A stretch of DNA of 64,000 bases from Bacillus_P idriensis_A (GTDB taxonomy: Bacteria > Bacillota > Bacilli > Bacillales > Bacillaceae), in the NCBI RefSeq assembly GCF_050483325.1, contig NZ_JBCMYF010000001.1, forward strand, positions 426,776-490,775, read 5' to 3'. The first letter of the stretch is position 1. Each line of letters opens with the position of its first letter. Position numbers and translations under genes: made by a program. Below the pieces are notes generated by a model, which had not been told where the DNA came from, did no database searches, and was given only the letters and a program-made list of their open reading frames with translations. Shown one piece after another: positions 50,915 to 60,273 of this stretch.

Positions 50915-51862
50915 ATGCACTATCGAAGGCTAGGCAGGTCGGGGTTAAAGGTAAGTGAAATCAGTCTTGGCAGCTGGCTGACATTCGGAAAAACAGTTGA
51001 TGAGAAGTCAGCGGCAGAAATTATTCATAAGGCATATGAATCAGGAATTAATTTTTTCGACAGCGCCAATGTGTATGAGGGCGGAAAAGCAGAAATTGTC
51101 ATGTCGCGGGCACTTAAATCGTTTCCAAGGGATTCATATGTTCTGACGACAAAGGCATTCTGGCCAATGGGTGACGGTCCGAACGATAAGGGATTATCAA
51201 GAAAGCATATTATGGAACAGGTTCATGCAAGCTTAAAGCGGATGGATCTTGAATATGTCGATATTTTTTACTGTCACAGATATGATCAGGAGACACCGCT
51301 TGATGAAACATTGAGGGCCATTGATGATCTTATCCGCCAGGGAAAGATTCTGTATGCAGGAGTAAGTGAATGGACAGCTGCTCAAATACAGGAAGCCATG
51401 AGTGTGTCTGACCGCTATCTGCTTGACCGGATTGTTGTCAATCAGCCGCAGTACAATCTGTTTCACCGGGATATTGAGGAAGAAATCATTCCGATGTGCG
51501 AAAACGCAGGAGTATCACAAGTTGTGTGGTCACCGCTTGCCCAGGGGATTTTAACAGGGAAGTATAAAGAAGGATTAATTCCTAAAGGAAGCCGTGCCTC
51601 AGGTGAAAATGTGAATTCATGGATGAAAAAAATTCTGAATGACATGGTGAACAGGAAAGTGGAGCTTCTCGATCAGCTTGCAAAGGAACACGACATCACA
51701 CTTGCCCAGCTTGCCCTTGCTTGGACGCTTAGGCAGCATAACGTGGCAAGCACGCTTGTCGGCGCTTCTCACCCTGAGCAGATCATTGAAAACGCAAAGG
51801 CTTCGGACGTTGCATTAGGGTATAGTGCATTGCAGCGTATTGAAGAGATCATCACAAGTTAA
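50915..51862 (+). CDS. Aldo/keto reductase
   Basis: A 315-residue TIM-barrel NADPH oxidoreductase. Tetrad: Asp and Tyr in FFDSANVYEGG, Lys in TTKAFW, His in YCHRYD. The NADP loop is SEWTAAQI... and SPLAQGILTGKY. Resembles the potassium-channel beta-subunit type (AKR6/11). Substrate unknown. Confidence 0.9.
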   Translation: MHYRRLGRSGLKVSEISLGSWLTFGKTVDEKSAAEIIHKAYESGINFFDSANVYEGGKAEIVMSRALKSFPRDSYVLTTKAFWPMGDGPNDKGLSRKHIMEQVHASLKRMDLEYVDIFYCHRYDQETPLDETLRAIDDLIRQGKILYAGVSEWTAAQIQEAMSVSDRYLLDRIVVNQPQYNLFHRDIEEEIIPMCENAGVSQVVWSPLAQGILTGKYKEGLIPKGSRASGENVNSWMKKILNDMVNRKVELLDQLAKEHDITLAQLALAWTLRQHNVASTLVGASHPEQIIENAKASDVALGYSALQRIEEIITS

Positions 51863-51875
51863 GTTTTACATATAG

Positions 51876-51914
51876 AAAAAAAGAGTGAAAAGCATCTGCT
51901 TTTCACTCTTTTTC
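51876..51914. terminator. Bidirectional terminator, AKR / kinD
   Basis: AAAAAGAGTGAAAAGC / GCTTTTCACTCTTTTT around ATCT; the right arm lies in the kinD end. Confidence 0.93.
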
Positions 51915-53408
51915 GGATAATGGAAGAGTAATCGTCACTTCTGTCCCTTTATTTAATTCACTGTCAATGGCAATTGTCCCTTTGTACATGGAGATGATGC
52001 GCTTGCACACAACCAGTCCGAGGCCTGTACCTGTATCTTTCATAGTAAAGAACGGGTGAAAGATTTTTGAAATGACATCCTCTGATATGCCTTTTCCTGT
52101 GTCCGTTACTTTAATCACCGCGAAATTCCCCTGTTTTTGCACTTCAATAGTTAATTTGCCTTCATTTTTTTCGATTGCTTCTAATGAATTTTTCGCTAAA
52201 TTCAGCAGTACCTGCTTAATATGATCCTTGGTGCAATTGATGAGCAGGGGCTCTTTATATAAGCGGATATCCATTTCTGCATTAAAAAGATTGGCTTCTG
52301 ATCCTAAAAGAGGGGATAGTTCCAGCACAATCGCATTTATATCATGATCAGCATGGTGATGTGCAGTCGGTTTCCCAAGCACTAAAAACTCGCTGACAAT
52401 TTCATTGATTCGCTGAATTTCTTTATCGATGACAGAAAAATAAAATTGATCTTCAGAGTCCTGATATTTTTCCTGCAAAAGCTGAATAAACCCTTTTACA
52501 CCTGTCAGCGGATTTCTAATTTCGTGTGCAGTGCTTGCTGCAAGCATCCCGACAAGCTCTACTTTTTGAGCATCAATTTGACTTTGTTCAATCTGAGCTC
52601 TTCTTTTTAAAAGGAAATTTTGAATGAGAATGAAAATGATGTTTAAAATACCGAACGTGATCATCATATAAATTATGATGTCTTTTACATGATCTTGGCT
52701 TATCTTTGAATCCGGCGTTCCCTCAAGCCGCCAGGAGATCTGATCAAGATAAACCCGCACCGGCTCCATTTTGCTTGCTTCATTTTCGTTACTGGACGCA
52801 AAAAGAACATGATTGCTGTCATCAACTACTTTAATATTCAATCTCGGACTGATAACGTTGATGATATTCTGCAGATAATCTACTTTTAGCGCTGCTACTA
52901 ATAAGTTCGCCACTTCGCCATTTTCGTCGAAAATCGGTGTGCAAATCGACACGATGTAATCACCTGAAATATTTCCGAAATAGGCATCGGACACTGTCGA
53001 TTGTTTTGTTGCCAGAGCACTCTTAAAAAAAGCGCGGTGCTGAAGGTTGACAGTCTTCAGCAATTGTGATGAACCTGCTGAAATGTCGCCGTTTTTTTTG
53101 ACAAAATACAGGCCTGAAAAACGGGGTTCCTGATCATGCGCCTGCGTCAGCACTCTCTGAATTTTATCCCCGTCCGTTTCTTCTTCCAGGACAAGCGCCA
53201 TTGATTCAAGTCTTGCTTTTGTATCCTGAATCAAACTATCAATCTGGTTTTTATGAACGTTGATCATAAAAGCTGCTTCAGAGCGATGCGAATCCATGAT
53301 TTTATCTTTTTGGTAATAATAGATGCACGTATTGATAAACAGGGATGGAATCAGCACGATCATCATATAGATCGATGCTTTTTTAAATCTATTAAAATCT
53401 TTCAGCAA
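51903..53408 (-). CDS. kinD: Sporulation histidine kinase KinD
   Basis: A 501-residue membrane kinase: TM1 about 12-31, an extracellular double-Cache sensor domain (about 40-240), TM2 about 244-265, HisKA with His295 in STAHEIRNPLTGVKGF, and HATPase (NLAKNSLEAI, TDTGKGIS, GTGLGL). KinD of B. subtilis has the same plan and place; its Cache domain binds small molecules such as pyruvate, and it affects Spo0A phosphorylation during biofilm growth. Ligand here is not known. Confidence 0.9.
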   Translation of the reverse strand: MLKDFNRFKKASIYMMIVLIPSLFINTCIYYYQKDKIMDSHRSEAAFMINVHKNQIDSLIQDTKARLESMALVLEEETDGDKIQRVLTQAHDQEPRFSGLYFVKKNGDISAGSSQLLKTVNLQHRAFFKSALATKQSTVSDAYFGNISGDYIVSICTPIFDENGEVANLLVAALKVDYLQNIINVISPRLNIKVVDDSNHVLFASSNENEASKMEPVRVYLDQISWRLEGTPDSKISQDHVKDIIIYMMITFGILNIIFILIQNFLLKRRAQIEQSQIDAQKVELVGMLAASTAHEIRNPLTGVKGFIQLLQEKYQDSEDQFYFSVIDKEIQRINEIVSEFLVLGKPTAHHHADHDINAIVLELSPLLGSEANLFNAEMDIRLYKEPLLINCTKDHIKQVLLNLAKNSLEAIEKNEGKLTIEVQKQGNFAVIKVTDTGKGISEDVISKIFHPFFTMKDTGTGLGLVVCKRIISMYKGTIAIDSELNKGTEVTITLPLSEKE

Positions 53409-53532
53409 AGTTATCGCCCCAAATAAGAGATTGCCCGGATATGAGCATACTATACGAATTATAAACCATTTAATTGGAATGTACTAGGAAAGAAGGAGGA
53501 AAACACTCTGCTGCAAAACCTGTTTTCTTCTA

Positions 53533-53561
53533 TTGTAGAGAACATGAAAGTTAGGTATGAT
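53533..53561 (+). promoter_or_regulatory. Promoter of the metallophosphatase gene
   Basis: TTGTAG, 17 bases, TATGAT. The predicted transcription start (about 53568) is 24 bases past the ATG at 53544, so that ATG would not be in the message. Confidence 0.55.
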
Positions 53562-53594
53562 GGAAAGAAAAGGGAGGGGTTTCTCATAGAAACA

Positions 53595-55151
53595 GTGAGA
53601 CTGACGATCTTGCAGACAAGTGATTTACATGGTCATGTTCTTCCGCTTGTTTACAGTACAAACGAGGAAGAATGCCTCGGTCTTGCAAAAATTTCAACTA
53701 TCATTAACAAAGAGAGAACCGAATCTGAAAACGTCCTTCTCATTGATAATGGAGATTGCATTCAGGGAACCCCGCTTACGTATTATTATGCTAAGAAAGC
53801 TGCAGATCAGCAGAACCCTGTCATAGCAGCAATGAATGCGATCCGATATGATGCGGCAGTAATCGGAAATCATGAATTCAATTACGGCAGTGATTATTTG
53901 AAGAAAGCTGCCGGGCAATCTGAATTCCCATGGCTGTCTGCTAATATCATAGAAAACGGCAGGCCCTTATTCGGCAAACCATATATATTGAAAACATACA
54001 GAGGCGTAAAAGTTGCAGTGCTTGGGATAACAACCCATTATATCCCGAACTGGGAGGACCCGAAGCATATTGAAATGCTTACCTTTCACGATGCCTTTGA
54101 AACAGCTAAGTACTGGACGAGATACATAAAAAAGAAAGAGCTGCCTGACCTGCTTATTGTCTCCTACCATGGAGGTTTTGAACGTAATCTTGAAACTGGA
54201 GCGCCGACAGAAGCATTGACCGGTGAGAATCAGGCGTATCAATTTTGCCATGAGATAGATGGAATCGATGTGCTGCTTACCGGACATCAGCACCGGTCCA
54301 TTTCAGGGGAATTAAACGGAGTGACCGTTATTCAGCCTGGGTTTAATGGGCGATTTGCCGGGAAAATTGACGTCATCTTCGAAGTTGATGACAACGGAGT
54401 CTGCATTAAAGAGAAAAAGGCAGAGCTTGTGGACCTGAGCTTAATTGAAACAGATCAGCGCATCGTGGAGCTGATTCAGCCTTATGAAAAAGAAACACAA
54501 AAATGGCTGGATCAGCCAATTGGAAAAATCTCCGGGAATATGCAGATTAATGATCCCTTCGCTGCCCGGATGGAGAAAACAGCTTTTATCGAATTTATAA
54601 ACAAGGTACAAATGGATGCAGCAGGAACGGATATCTCTAATACGGCGCTTTTTGATAATGCATCAAGAGGCTTTCCTGAAAACCCGACCATGCGGGATAT
54701 TGTTTCAAACTATATCTATCCAAACACACTAAAGGTTCTTCGATTAAAAGGAAGCGACATTAAAGCCGCACTTGAACGTTCAGCTTCATACTTTATGTGC
54801 GGAGAGGACGGCGCAGTCATTGTGAATCCGAAGTTTCAGGACCCAAAGCCCCAGCACTATAATTATGACATGTGGGACGGGATTGAGTACATACTAGATG
54901 TCTCAAAACCAATCGGCGAGCGGACCGTGCTTCTTCTGAAAAATGGGAATCCGCTTGATCTTGACGGCTGCTATGACGTAGTGATGAATAACTACCGGGC
55001 CTCAGGCGGAGGGGAATACACCATGTTTAAAGGAAAAGAAGTCGTCAGAGAAGTTCCTGTTGATATGTCTGAGCTGATCGCGAACTATTTACTGGAGAAA
55101 AAGGCAGTACAAGCAACACTAAATCCGAATTGGAAGGTCATTTGCACGTAA
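53595..55151 (+). CDS. Cytosolic metallophosphatase / 5'-nucleotidase
   Basis: A protein of about 518 residues with no signal peptide. Calcineurin-like motifs: TSDLHGHV, DNGDCIQG, GNHEFNYG, and the GHQHR of the second half; C-terminal 5'-nucleotidase domain with NASRG and NNYRASGGGEY. Substrate likely a nucleotide or sugar phosphate inside the cell. The start is uncertain: GTG 53595 is the first canonical start after the promoter, but the AGGGAGGGG site better fits an ATA codon at 53586. The frame also has an ATG at 53544, lying inside the promoter. Confidence 0.88.
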   Translation: MRLTILQTSDLHGHVLPLVYSTNEEECLGLAKISTIINKERTESENVLLIDNGDCIQGTPLTYYYAKKAADQQNPVIAAMNAIRYDAAVIGNHEFNYGSDYLKKAAGQSEFPWLSANIIENGRPLFGKPYILKTYRGVKVAVLGITTHYIPNWEDPKHIEMLTFHDAFETAKYWTRYIKKKELPDLLIVSYHGGFERNLETGAPTEALTGENQAYQFCHEIDGIDVLLTGHQHRSISGELNGVTVIQPGFNGRFAGKIDVIFEVDDNGVCIKEKKAELVDLSLIETDQRIVELIQPYEKETQKWLDQPIGKISGNMQINDPFAARMEKTAFIEFINKVQMDAAGTDISNTALFDNASRGFPENPTMRDIVSNYIYPNTLKVLRLKGSDIKAALERSASYFMCGEDGAVIVNPKFQDPKPQHYNYDMWDGIEYILDVSKPIGERTVLLLKNGNPLDLDGCYDVVMNNYRASGGGEYTMFKGKEVVREVPVDMSELIANYLLEKKAVQATLNPNWKVICT

Positions 55152-55241
55152 GATTGCTTGGTCATCTTGACTTTTCAGCATCCATTTTGTATCATTATTA
55201 TTTAGAATTCAAGATATTTAGTTATCGAAGGATTGATGAAA

Positions 55242-55691
55242 ATGAATGAACAACAGCAAATTGAACAATCGTTAAAATTATTTATCGTTTTATCCCGTGC
55301 GCATCGCGCGATTAATGATCAAGTAAACAAGCACATCTCAAGCTTCGGGCTGAATCCGACTGAATTTGCCGTTCTTGAGCTTCTTTATCATAAAGGAGAT
55401 CAGCCCCTGCAGCAAATCGGCGGGAAAATTCTTTTAGCAAGCGGGAGCATCACATATGTAGTCGACAAGCTTGAACAAAAAGGACTCTTGGTTCGAAAAG
55501 CATGCGACAAAGACCGCCGTGTTACGTTTGCTCAAATAACGGAAAAAGGAAAACAGCTGATTGAGAGTATTTTCCCATCCCATCAAGAGCGCTTAGACGA
55601 AATTGTCGGCGTGCTCACATCAGAAGAAAAGCAGACCGTCATTGAATTAATCAAAAAGGTTGGCTATCATGCTCGGGATCTTCAGGATTGA
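55242..55691 (+). CDS. mhqR: MarR-type repressor MhqR-like
   Basis: A 149-residue MarR protein: FGLNPTEFAVLELLYHKG, ASGSITYVVDKLEQKGLLVRK, CDKDRRVTFAQITEKG. Its place before motBA matches B. subtilis ykvE (mhqR), which represses genes for quinone and azo-compound detoxification. A Cys lies in the wing (KACDKDRR). Start is the ATG with AAGGA at 9 bases. No obvious target gene adjoins. Confidence 0.83.
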   Translation: MNEQQQIEQSLKLFIVLSRAHRAINDQVNKHISSFGLNPTEFAVLELLYHKGDQPLQQIGGKILLASGSITYVVDKLEQKGLLVRKACDKDRRVTFAQITEKGKQLIESIFPSHQERLDEIVGVLTSEEKQTVIELIKKVGYHARDLQD

Positions 55692-55706
55692 GAAGAGCTT
55701 AAAATG

Positions 55707-55753
55707 AAAGCAGTGCGGAAAAACTACCCGTTTTTCCGTGCTGCTTTTTTTTC
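55707..55753 (+). terminator. Terminator of the mhqR-like gene
   Basis: AGCAGTGCGGAAAAAC / GTTTTTCCGTGCTGCT (one bulge), then T run. Confidence 0.87.
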
Positions 55754-55857
55754 TTGAAAATGCATTTTTTTGAATGGGTAATCCATTGTCAGAAAAGGGA
55801 ATCTTTTTCATGCTGAACTGCGTACTATAAATAATTTACATATTACGGAGGTGCAGA

Positions 55858-56175
55858 ATGAAAAAGTACATTTTTTTTATCCTATTTACATTGATAATTG
55901 AGTCTTTATTAATTGCGGGGACTATCCTTATTTTTGATACGCAGTTTCCAGAGACTATGTTCTTCGGTTCAAGTTTGTTCGTTTTTGCCGCTTTCTTGCT
56001 TAGTTCTTCCGGCGGTTTTTTATCAAGTAATTCCGAATACTCCGTCTTCAGTGCTATGGCAGGAAGTTATCAACTTAAACGAGAAGAAACGTCTTTAATC
56101 ATTAACCCATTCTTAGTTGGTTCCATTTTGTTTTTTATCAGCTATTTTATTATTTATTATTTTCTGTACAGTTAA
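55858..56175 (+). CDS. Small membrane protein, three segments
   Basis: A 105-residue hydrophobic protein with segments at about 4-26, 34-52 and 83-103 and a basic loop between the last two (KREETS). A strong ACGGAGGTG precedes the ATG. Not recognised. The tandem array at 56200 begins 24 bp after its stop, with no other terminator seen before it. Confidence 0.75.
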   Translation: MKKYIFFILFTLIIESLLIAGTILIFDTQFPETMFFGSSLFVFAAFLLSSSGGFLSSNSEYSVFSAMAGSYQLKREETSLIINPFLVGSILFFISYFIIYYFLYS

Positions 56176-56199
56176 GGGAGTGGGATTGAGATGAAGGGG

Positions 56200-56640
56200 G
56201 AATCAAAGCCGCCGTATGATTCCACAAATTGCCTCAACTCTGGAAAAAAGGGAATCAAAACCCTGAATGATTCCCCAAATCGGTTCAACTCCTGAAAAGG
56301 AGGAAACAAAGCCCCCGTATGATTCCCCAAATCGGTTCAACTCCGGAAAAAGGGAAATCAAAACCCTGTATGATTCCCGAAATCGATTCAACTCCTGAAA
56401 AGGAGGAATCAAAGCCCTGTATGATTCCACAATTCAGATCAATTTCGGAAAAAGAGGAAACAAAGCCCCCGTATGATTCCCCAAATCGGCTCAACTCTGG
56501 AAAAAGGGGAATCAAAACCCTGTATGATTCCCGAAATCGGTTCAACTCCTGAAAAGGAGGAAACAAAGCCCCTGTATGATTCCACAATTCAGATCAACTT
56601 CGGAAAAAAAGGAATCAAAGCCGCTGCTTGATTCCTCCAT
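56200..56640. repeat. Tandem 51-52 bp repeat, nine units
   Basis: Left arms start at 56200, 56252, 56303, 56355, 56406, 56457, 56509, 56560 and 56612. Each unit has GGAATCA (or GGAAACA), a 10-base loop, TGATTCC, then an AT-rich part such as CAAATCGGTTCAACTCC. Frames through it on both strands are translated repeat, not genes. It fills the gap between the small membrane gene and motB. Confidence 0.95.
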
Positions 56641-56750
56641 TTATATTGGTCTATACACTTCACCTTGAAAAATCATCTCCTAAATGAGCTGCTCACCCGC
56701 AGTTACACATATTAATCCAAACAAAAAAAGCATCCTCAAACGGACACTTT

Positions 56751-57506
56751 TCACTGGTTCTGTTCAATCGGAAGAATCAAAATCTCAACGCGGCGGTTTT
56801 TCTGCTGACCTTGTTTCGTCTTGTTGTCGGCAACAGGATTGTACTCTCCAAAGCCTTTTGCAGAGAAGGCTCTTGGATCAAGCTGCTCATTTTCAAGCAG
56901 AAGCTTCATGAAATTGACAGCACGCATCACACTTAAGTGCCAGTTGGATTCATATTCCGCGTTTTGGATCGGCACGTTGTCTGTGTGGCCGCTGACAATG
57001 ATATTCCGCGGCGGATTCATGACTAACAGGTTTGAAATTTCCTTCGCCAGCTGTTCATCTTTTTTGCGGATGTCAGATTGACCTGAGTCAAAAAAGATAT
57101 CATTTAAAATGGTGATCAGAAGGCCTTCATCTGTCAGTGTTGTTTTTAATTTCGTTTCAAGACTGTTTGCTGCAATGTAGGCATTCACTTTTTTCTGAAT
57201 TTCTTTTAATTTCTCCTGCTCAAGTGTTTCCTGTTTTTCTTTGTCCGGAGTTTTTTCTTTTTCCTGATCAAGCTGCTCCATTTCGCCGTCAGGGATCGGA
57301 CTTGGGTATTCAAGGACGCCGGTTCCGCCTGTAAAGGTGCTGTTGAAAGCCCGGGCAAGCATTTGGAATTTCTGGGCGTCCACTGAGCTCATGGCAAAGA
57401 GGACAATAAAAAGGGCAAGCAATAGCGTCAATAAATCCGCGTAGGGCAAAAGCCAGGATTCATCAACGTGCTCTTCCTCATGTTTCTTTTTTTTCTTTCT
57501 AGCCAT
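56751..57506 (-). CDS. motB: Flagellar motor stator MotB
   Basis: A 251-residue stator subunit: short basic start, single TM about 19-42 with the proton-carrying Asp24 in YADLLTLLLALF, a linker, and a C-terminal OmpA-like peptidoglycan-binding domain (SGHTDNVPIQN, GFGEYNPVADN). Start ATG has AAGGAGAG; the frame runs 24 codons further. Overlaps the motA end by eight bases. Confidence 0.96.
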   Translation of the reverse strand: MARKKKKKHEEEHVDESWLLPYADLLTLLLALFIVLFAMSSVDAQKFQMLARAFNSTFTGGTGVLEYPSPIPDGEMEQLDQEKEKTPDKEKQETLEQEKLKEIQKKVNAYIAANSLETKLKTTLTDEGLLITILNDIFFDSGQSDIRKKDEQLAKEISNLLVMNPPRNIIVSGHTDNVPIQNAEYESNWHLSVMRAVNFMKLLLENEQLDPRAFSAKGFGEYNPVADNKTKQGQQKNRRVEILILPIEQNQ

Positions 57507-58290
57507 CCAGACTCTCTCCTTCCGCGAAAAGCTGTTTTCTTTCGTGTGCCGGAAGATAGGTGGCAAGCTTTTGTTCAATCGCTTTTGGAGCCTGCCCTTC
57601 GAGTACGGATAACACTCCTTCGATCATGACGTATTTTACTTTTGCTTCCTGCTTTGACTTTCTTTTGAGTTTGTTTGCAAAAGGATGCCAAAGTACATAT
57701 CCTGTAAAAATCCCCATAAGCGTTGCGACAAAAGCAGCTCCAATGGCTTTTCCCAGTTCATCTGTATTATCCATATGGGATAGAGCGGCGATTAATCCGA
57801 CTACTGCTCCAAGTACTCCAAGTGTAGGAGCGTACGTGCCAGCCTGTGAAAAGATAGAGGCGCCGGCTAAATGGCGTTCTTCCATGGCATCTATTTCTTC
57901 CGCCATGACATCGCGGATAAATTCAGCATTTTGTCCGTCAACAGCCATGCTCAGCCCATTCTTTAAAAAAGGGTCTTCAACATCTGAAATCTTAGCTTCA
58001 AGAGCAAGCAGGCCTTCTTTTCTAGCAACCTGAGCCCATTCAGAAAACATCGGAATCAGTTCCTGTATGCTGTGTGAATGCTGCTCTTTAAAAATCACAC
58101 CGAACAGCTTTGGCACTCTTTTAATCTCGCTTGTGGGAAATGCGGTAACTACTGTTGCAATCGTACCAGCAATAATAATCAGCAAAGCAGCCGGATTTAA
58201 TAATACAGCAGGGCTTACACCCTTCATAAACATGCCGACACCTACAGCAACAAGACCTAAAATTAATCCAATAAGCGACGTTTTATCCAT
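57499..58290 (-). CDS. motA: Flagellar motor stator MotA
   Basis: A 263-residue membrane protein with four helices and a large cytosolic loop; conserved LNPAALLIIIAGTIATV, SQAGTYAPTLGVLGAVVGLI and ALSHMD. Proton-type (MotA) by the company of MotB Asp24 and by position before clpE; the Na+ type MotP differs. It drives rotation with motB as one operon. Confidence 0.95.
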   Translation of the reverse strand: MDKTSLIGLILGLVAVGVGMFMKGVSPAVLLNPAALLIIIAGTIATVVTAFPTSEIKRVPKLFGVIFKEQHSHSIQELIPMFSEWAQVARKEGLLALEAKISDVEDPFLKNGLSMAVDGQNAEFIRDVMAEEIDAMEERHLAGASIFSQAGTYAPTLGVLGAVVGLIAALSHMDNTDELGKAIGAAFVATLMGIFTGYVLWHPFANKLKRKSKQEAKVKYVMIEGVLSVLEGQAPKAIEQKLATYLPAHERKQLFAEGESLDG

Positions 58291-58332
58291 ACTCTCACCA
58301 AATCTTTCTTTCGTTACGTTTTGTTACTGTTT

Positions 58333-58358
58333 ATATCGTCATCTTTTTATGAATTTTA
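58333..58358 (-). promoter_or_regulatory. SigD promoter of motAB
   Basis: Minus strand TAAA, 14 bases, GACGATAT, close to the SigD consensus, about 45 bp before the motA start. Confidence 0.7.
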
Positions 58359-58452
58359 AGAGCAGAATGAAAAGAGAAAGAGAGGAATCAGGACTTTTTT
58401 CTCGAATAAAGAGGAGGGCAAGTCATTTTTTTTAGAGAGTGGGGAAATACAT

Positions 58453-60147
58453 ATGAAATTTCAGGAATACGAATACAAAAGACCTGTTAAGGAAGAGGTT
58501 GAAGCAGCATTTCATGAGGCGCTTGAATTATTCAAGCAGGCGGAAAGCTTAGAAAAGCAGGAAGAGGCGCTTGATCAGCTGAATGGTATCCGCGGCAATC
58601 TTTCAACAGCCTTCAATCTTTGCTATATCCGCCATACGATTGATACAAATGATGAGTTTTACAAGGAAGAACAGGATTATCTTGATGAGCTTGAACCGCA
58701 TATTAAAGCAATGGATACTGAGTTTTACAAAGCGCTTGTCAGCTCGAACTTCCGCAATGAACTGGAAGGTAAATACGGAAAACAGCTTTTTGCCCTTGCT
58801 GATGCACAGCTGAAAACGTTCTCTCCGGAAGTACTTGAAGATTTGCAGAAAGAAAATAAGCTTGTGTCAGAATATACAAAGCTTGTAGCTTCTGCAAAAA
58901 TTGAGTTTGACGGAAAAGAGTACACACTTGCCCAGCTTGAACCGCAGCTTGAATCTAAAGAGCGCGACACAAGAAAACGTGCATCTGATGCATACTTCGG
59001 CTTTTACGCTGAAAATGGAGAAAAGTTCGATGAGATTTTTGACAAGCTCGTAAAAGTCCGGACACTCATTGCAAAGAAATTAGGTTTTGCAAACTTTGTA
59101 GAGCTTGGCTATGAAAGAATGCAGCGCATTGATTTTGATGCAGCCATGGCGAAGAACTTCCGTGATCAGATTAAGGAATATATTGTTCCGATGGCAACTA
59201 GATTAAGAGAACGCCAGCAGGAACGCTTAGGACTTGATACTCTTGCTTTCCCGGATGAAAAGCTCCAATTTACAACTGGAAATGCTGCTCCTAAAGGAGA
59301 TGCAGAGTGGATTATCGCGAATGGGAAAAAGATGTATGAAGATCTGTCTCCTGAAACAAATGAGTTCTTTGATTTCCTGATTGAACGGAACCTTATGGAT
59401 CTGCTTGCTCAAAAAGGTAAGGCAGGCGGAGGATACTGCACATATATTGAGGATTATAAAGCTCCATATATCTTCGCGAACTTTAACGGAACCAGCGGGG
59501 ATATTGATGTATTGACTCATGAGGCAGGGCATGCATTCCAAGTATATATGAGCCGTCATTTCAATTTATCTGAGTATCACTTCCCGACACATGAAGCATG
59601 CGAAATTCATTCCATGAGCATGGAATTTTTCACATGGCCGTGGATGGAAACCTTCTTTAAGGAAGATGCAGAGAAATATAAATTCAGCCATTTAAGCGGA
59701 GCGCTTTTATTCTTGCCGTATGGCGTAACGGTAGACGAATTCCAGCATTTCATCTATGAAAATCCTGAGGCCACACCGAAGGAGCGCAAACAGGCATGGA
59801 GAGAGATTGAACGAAAATACTTGCCGCACCGCAATTACGGGGATAACGAGTTCCTTGAAGAAGGCGGATTCTGGCAGCGTCAGGGACATATCTTTAATTC
59901 TCCTTTCTATTATATTGACTATACACTTGCTCAAATTTGTGCCCTGCAGTTCTGGAAAAAGATGCATGAAAATAAAGAGCAGGCATGGGCAGATTATCTG
60001 CATCTATGCAAACAGGGGGGAAGCCAGTCTTTCCTTGATTTAGTAAAAACGGCAAATCTGATTTCGCCATTCGAAGATGGCTGTGTACAATCAGTCACAG
60101 GCGACATTCGAGAGTGGCTTGAGAACGTGGATGACAAAAACCTATAA
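58453..60147 (+). CDS. M3 family oligoendopeptidase
   Basis: A 564-residue zinc metallopeptidase of the PepF type. Helical body; zinc site HEAGH (about residue 356) with the downstream Glu in EIHSMSMEFF; C-terminal His in HIFNSPFYYIDYTLA. It cuts short peptides in the cytosol. Monocistronic between motA and a terminator. Confidence 0.93.
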   Translation: MKFQEYEYKRPVKEEVEAAFHEALELFKQAESLEKQEEALDQLNGIRGNLSTAFNLCYIRHTIDTNDEFYKEEQDYLDELEPHIKAMDTEFYKALVSSNFRNELEGKYGKQLFALADAQLKTFSPEVLEDLQKENKLVSEYTKLVASAKIEFDGKEYTLAQLEPQLESKERDTRKRASDAYFGFYAENGEKFDEIFDKLVKVRTLIAKKLGFANFVELGYERMQRIDFDAAMAKNFRDQIKEYIVPMATRLRERQQERLGLDTLAFPDEKLQFTTGNAAPKGDAEWIIANGKKMYEDLSPETNEFFDFLIERNLMDLLAQKGKAGGGYCTYIEDYKAPYIFANFNGTSGDIDVLTHEAGHAFQVYMSRHFNLSEYHFPTHEACEIHSMSMEFFTWPWMETFFKEDAEKYKFSHLSGALLFLPYGVTVDEFQHFIYENPEATPKERKQAWREIERKYLPHRNYGDNEFLEEGGFWQRQGHIFNSPFYYIDYTLAQICALQFWKKMHENKEQAWADYLHLCKQGGSQSFLDLVKTANLISPFEDGCVQSVTGDIREWLENVDDKNL

Positions 60148-60154
60148 TGGAAAA

Positions 60155-60184
60155 TGCCGTCAGCATAAGCTGGCGGTTTTTTTC
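60155..60184 (+). terminator. Terminator of the oligopeptidase gene
   Basis: CCGTCAGC / GCTGGCGG around ATAA, T run. Confidence 0.85.
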
Positions 60185-60273
60185 GTATGTAAGATGGATA
60201 AATGATCCGTATAAAGACTGAATTCAAATCATGGCAAATCTTTTAAAATGAAGGAAAGAGAGGGGAGAGGAAA

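Noticed and set aside
56200..56640. Long open frames on both strands in the 56 kb array (75-100 codons)
   Set aside because: They are translations of the tandem repeat, have no ribosome sites and exist in several frames at once.
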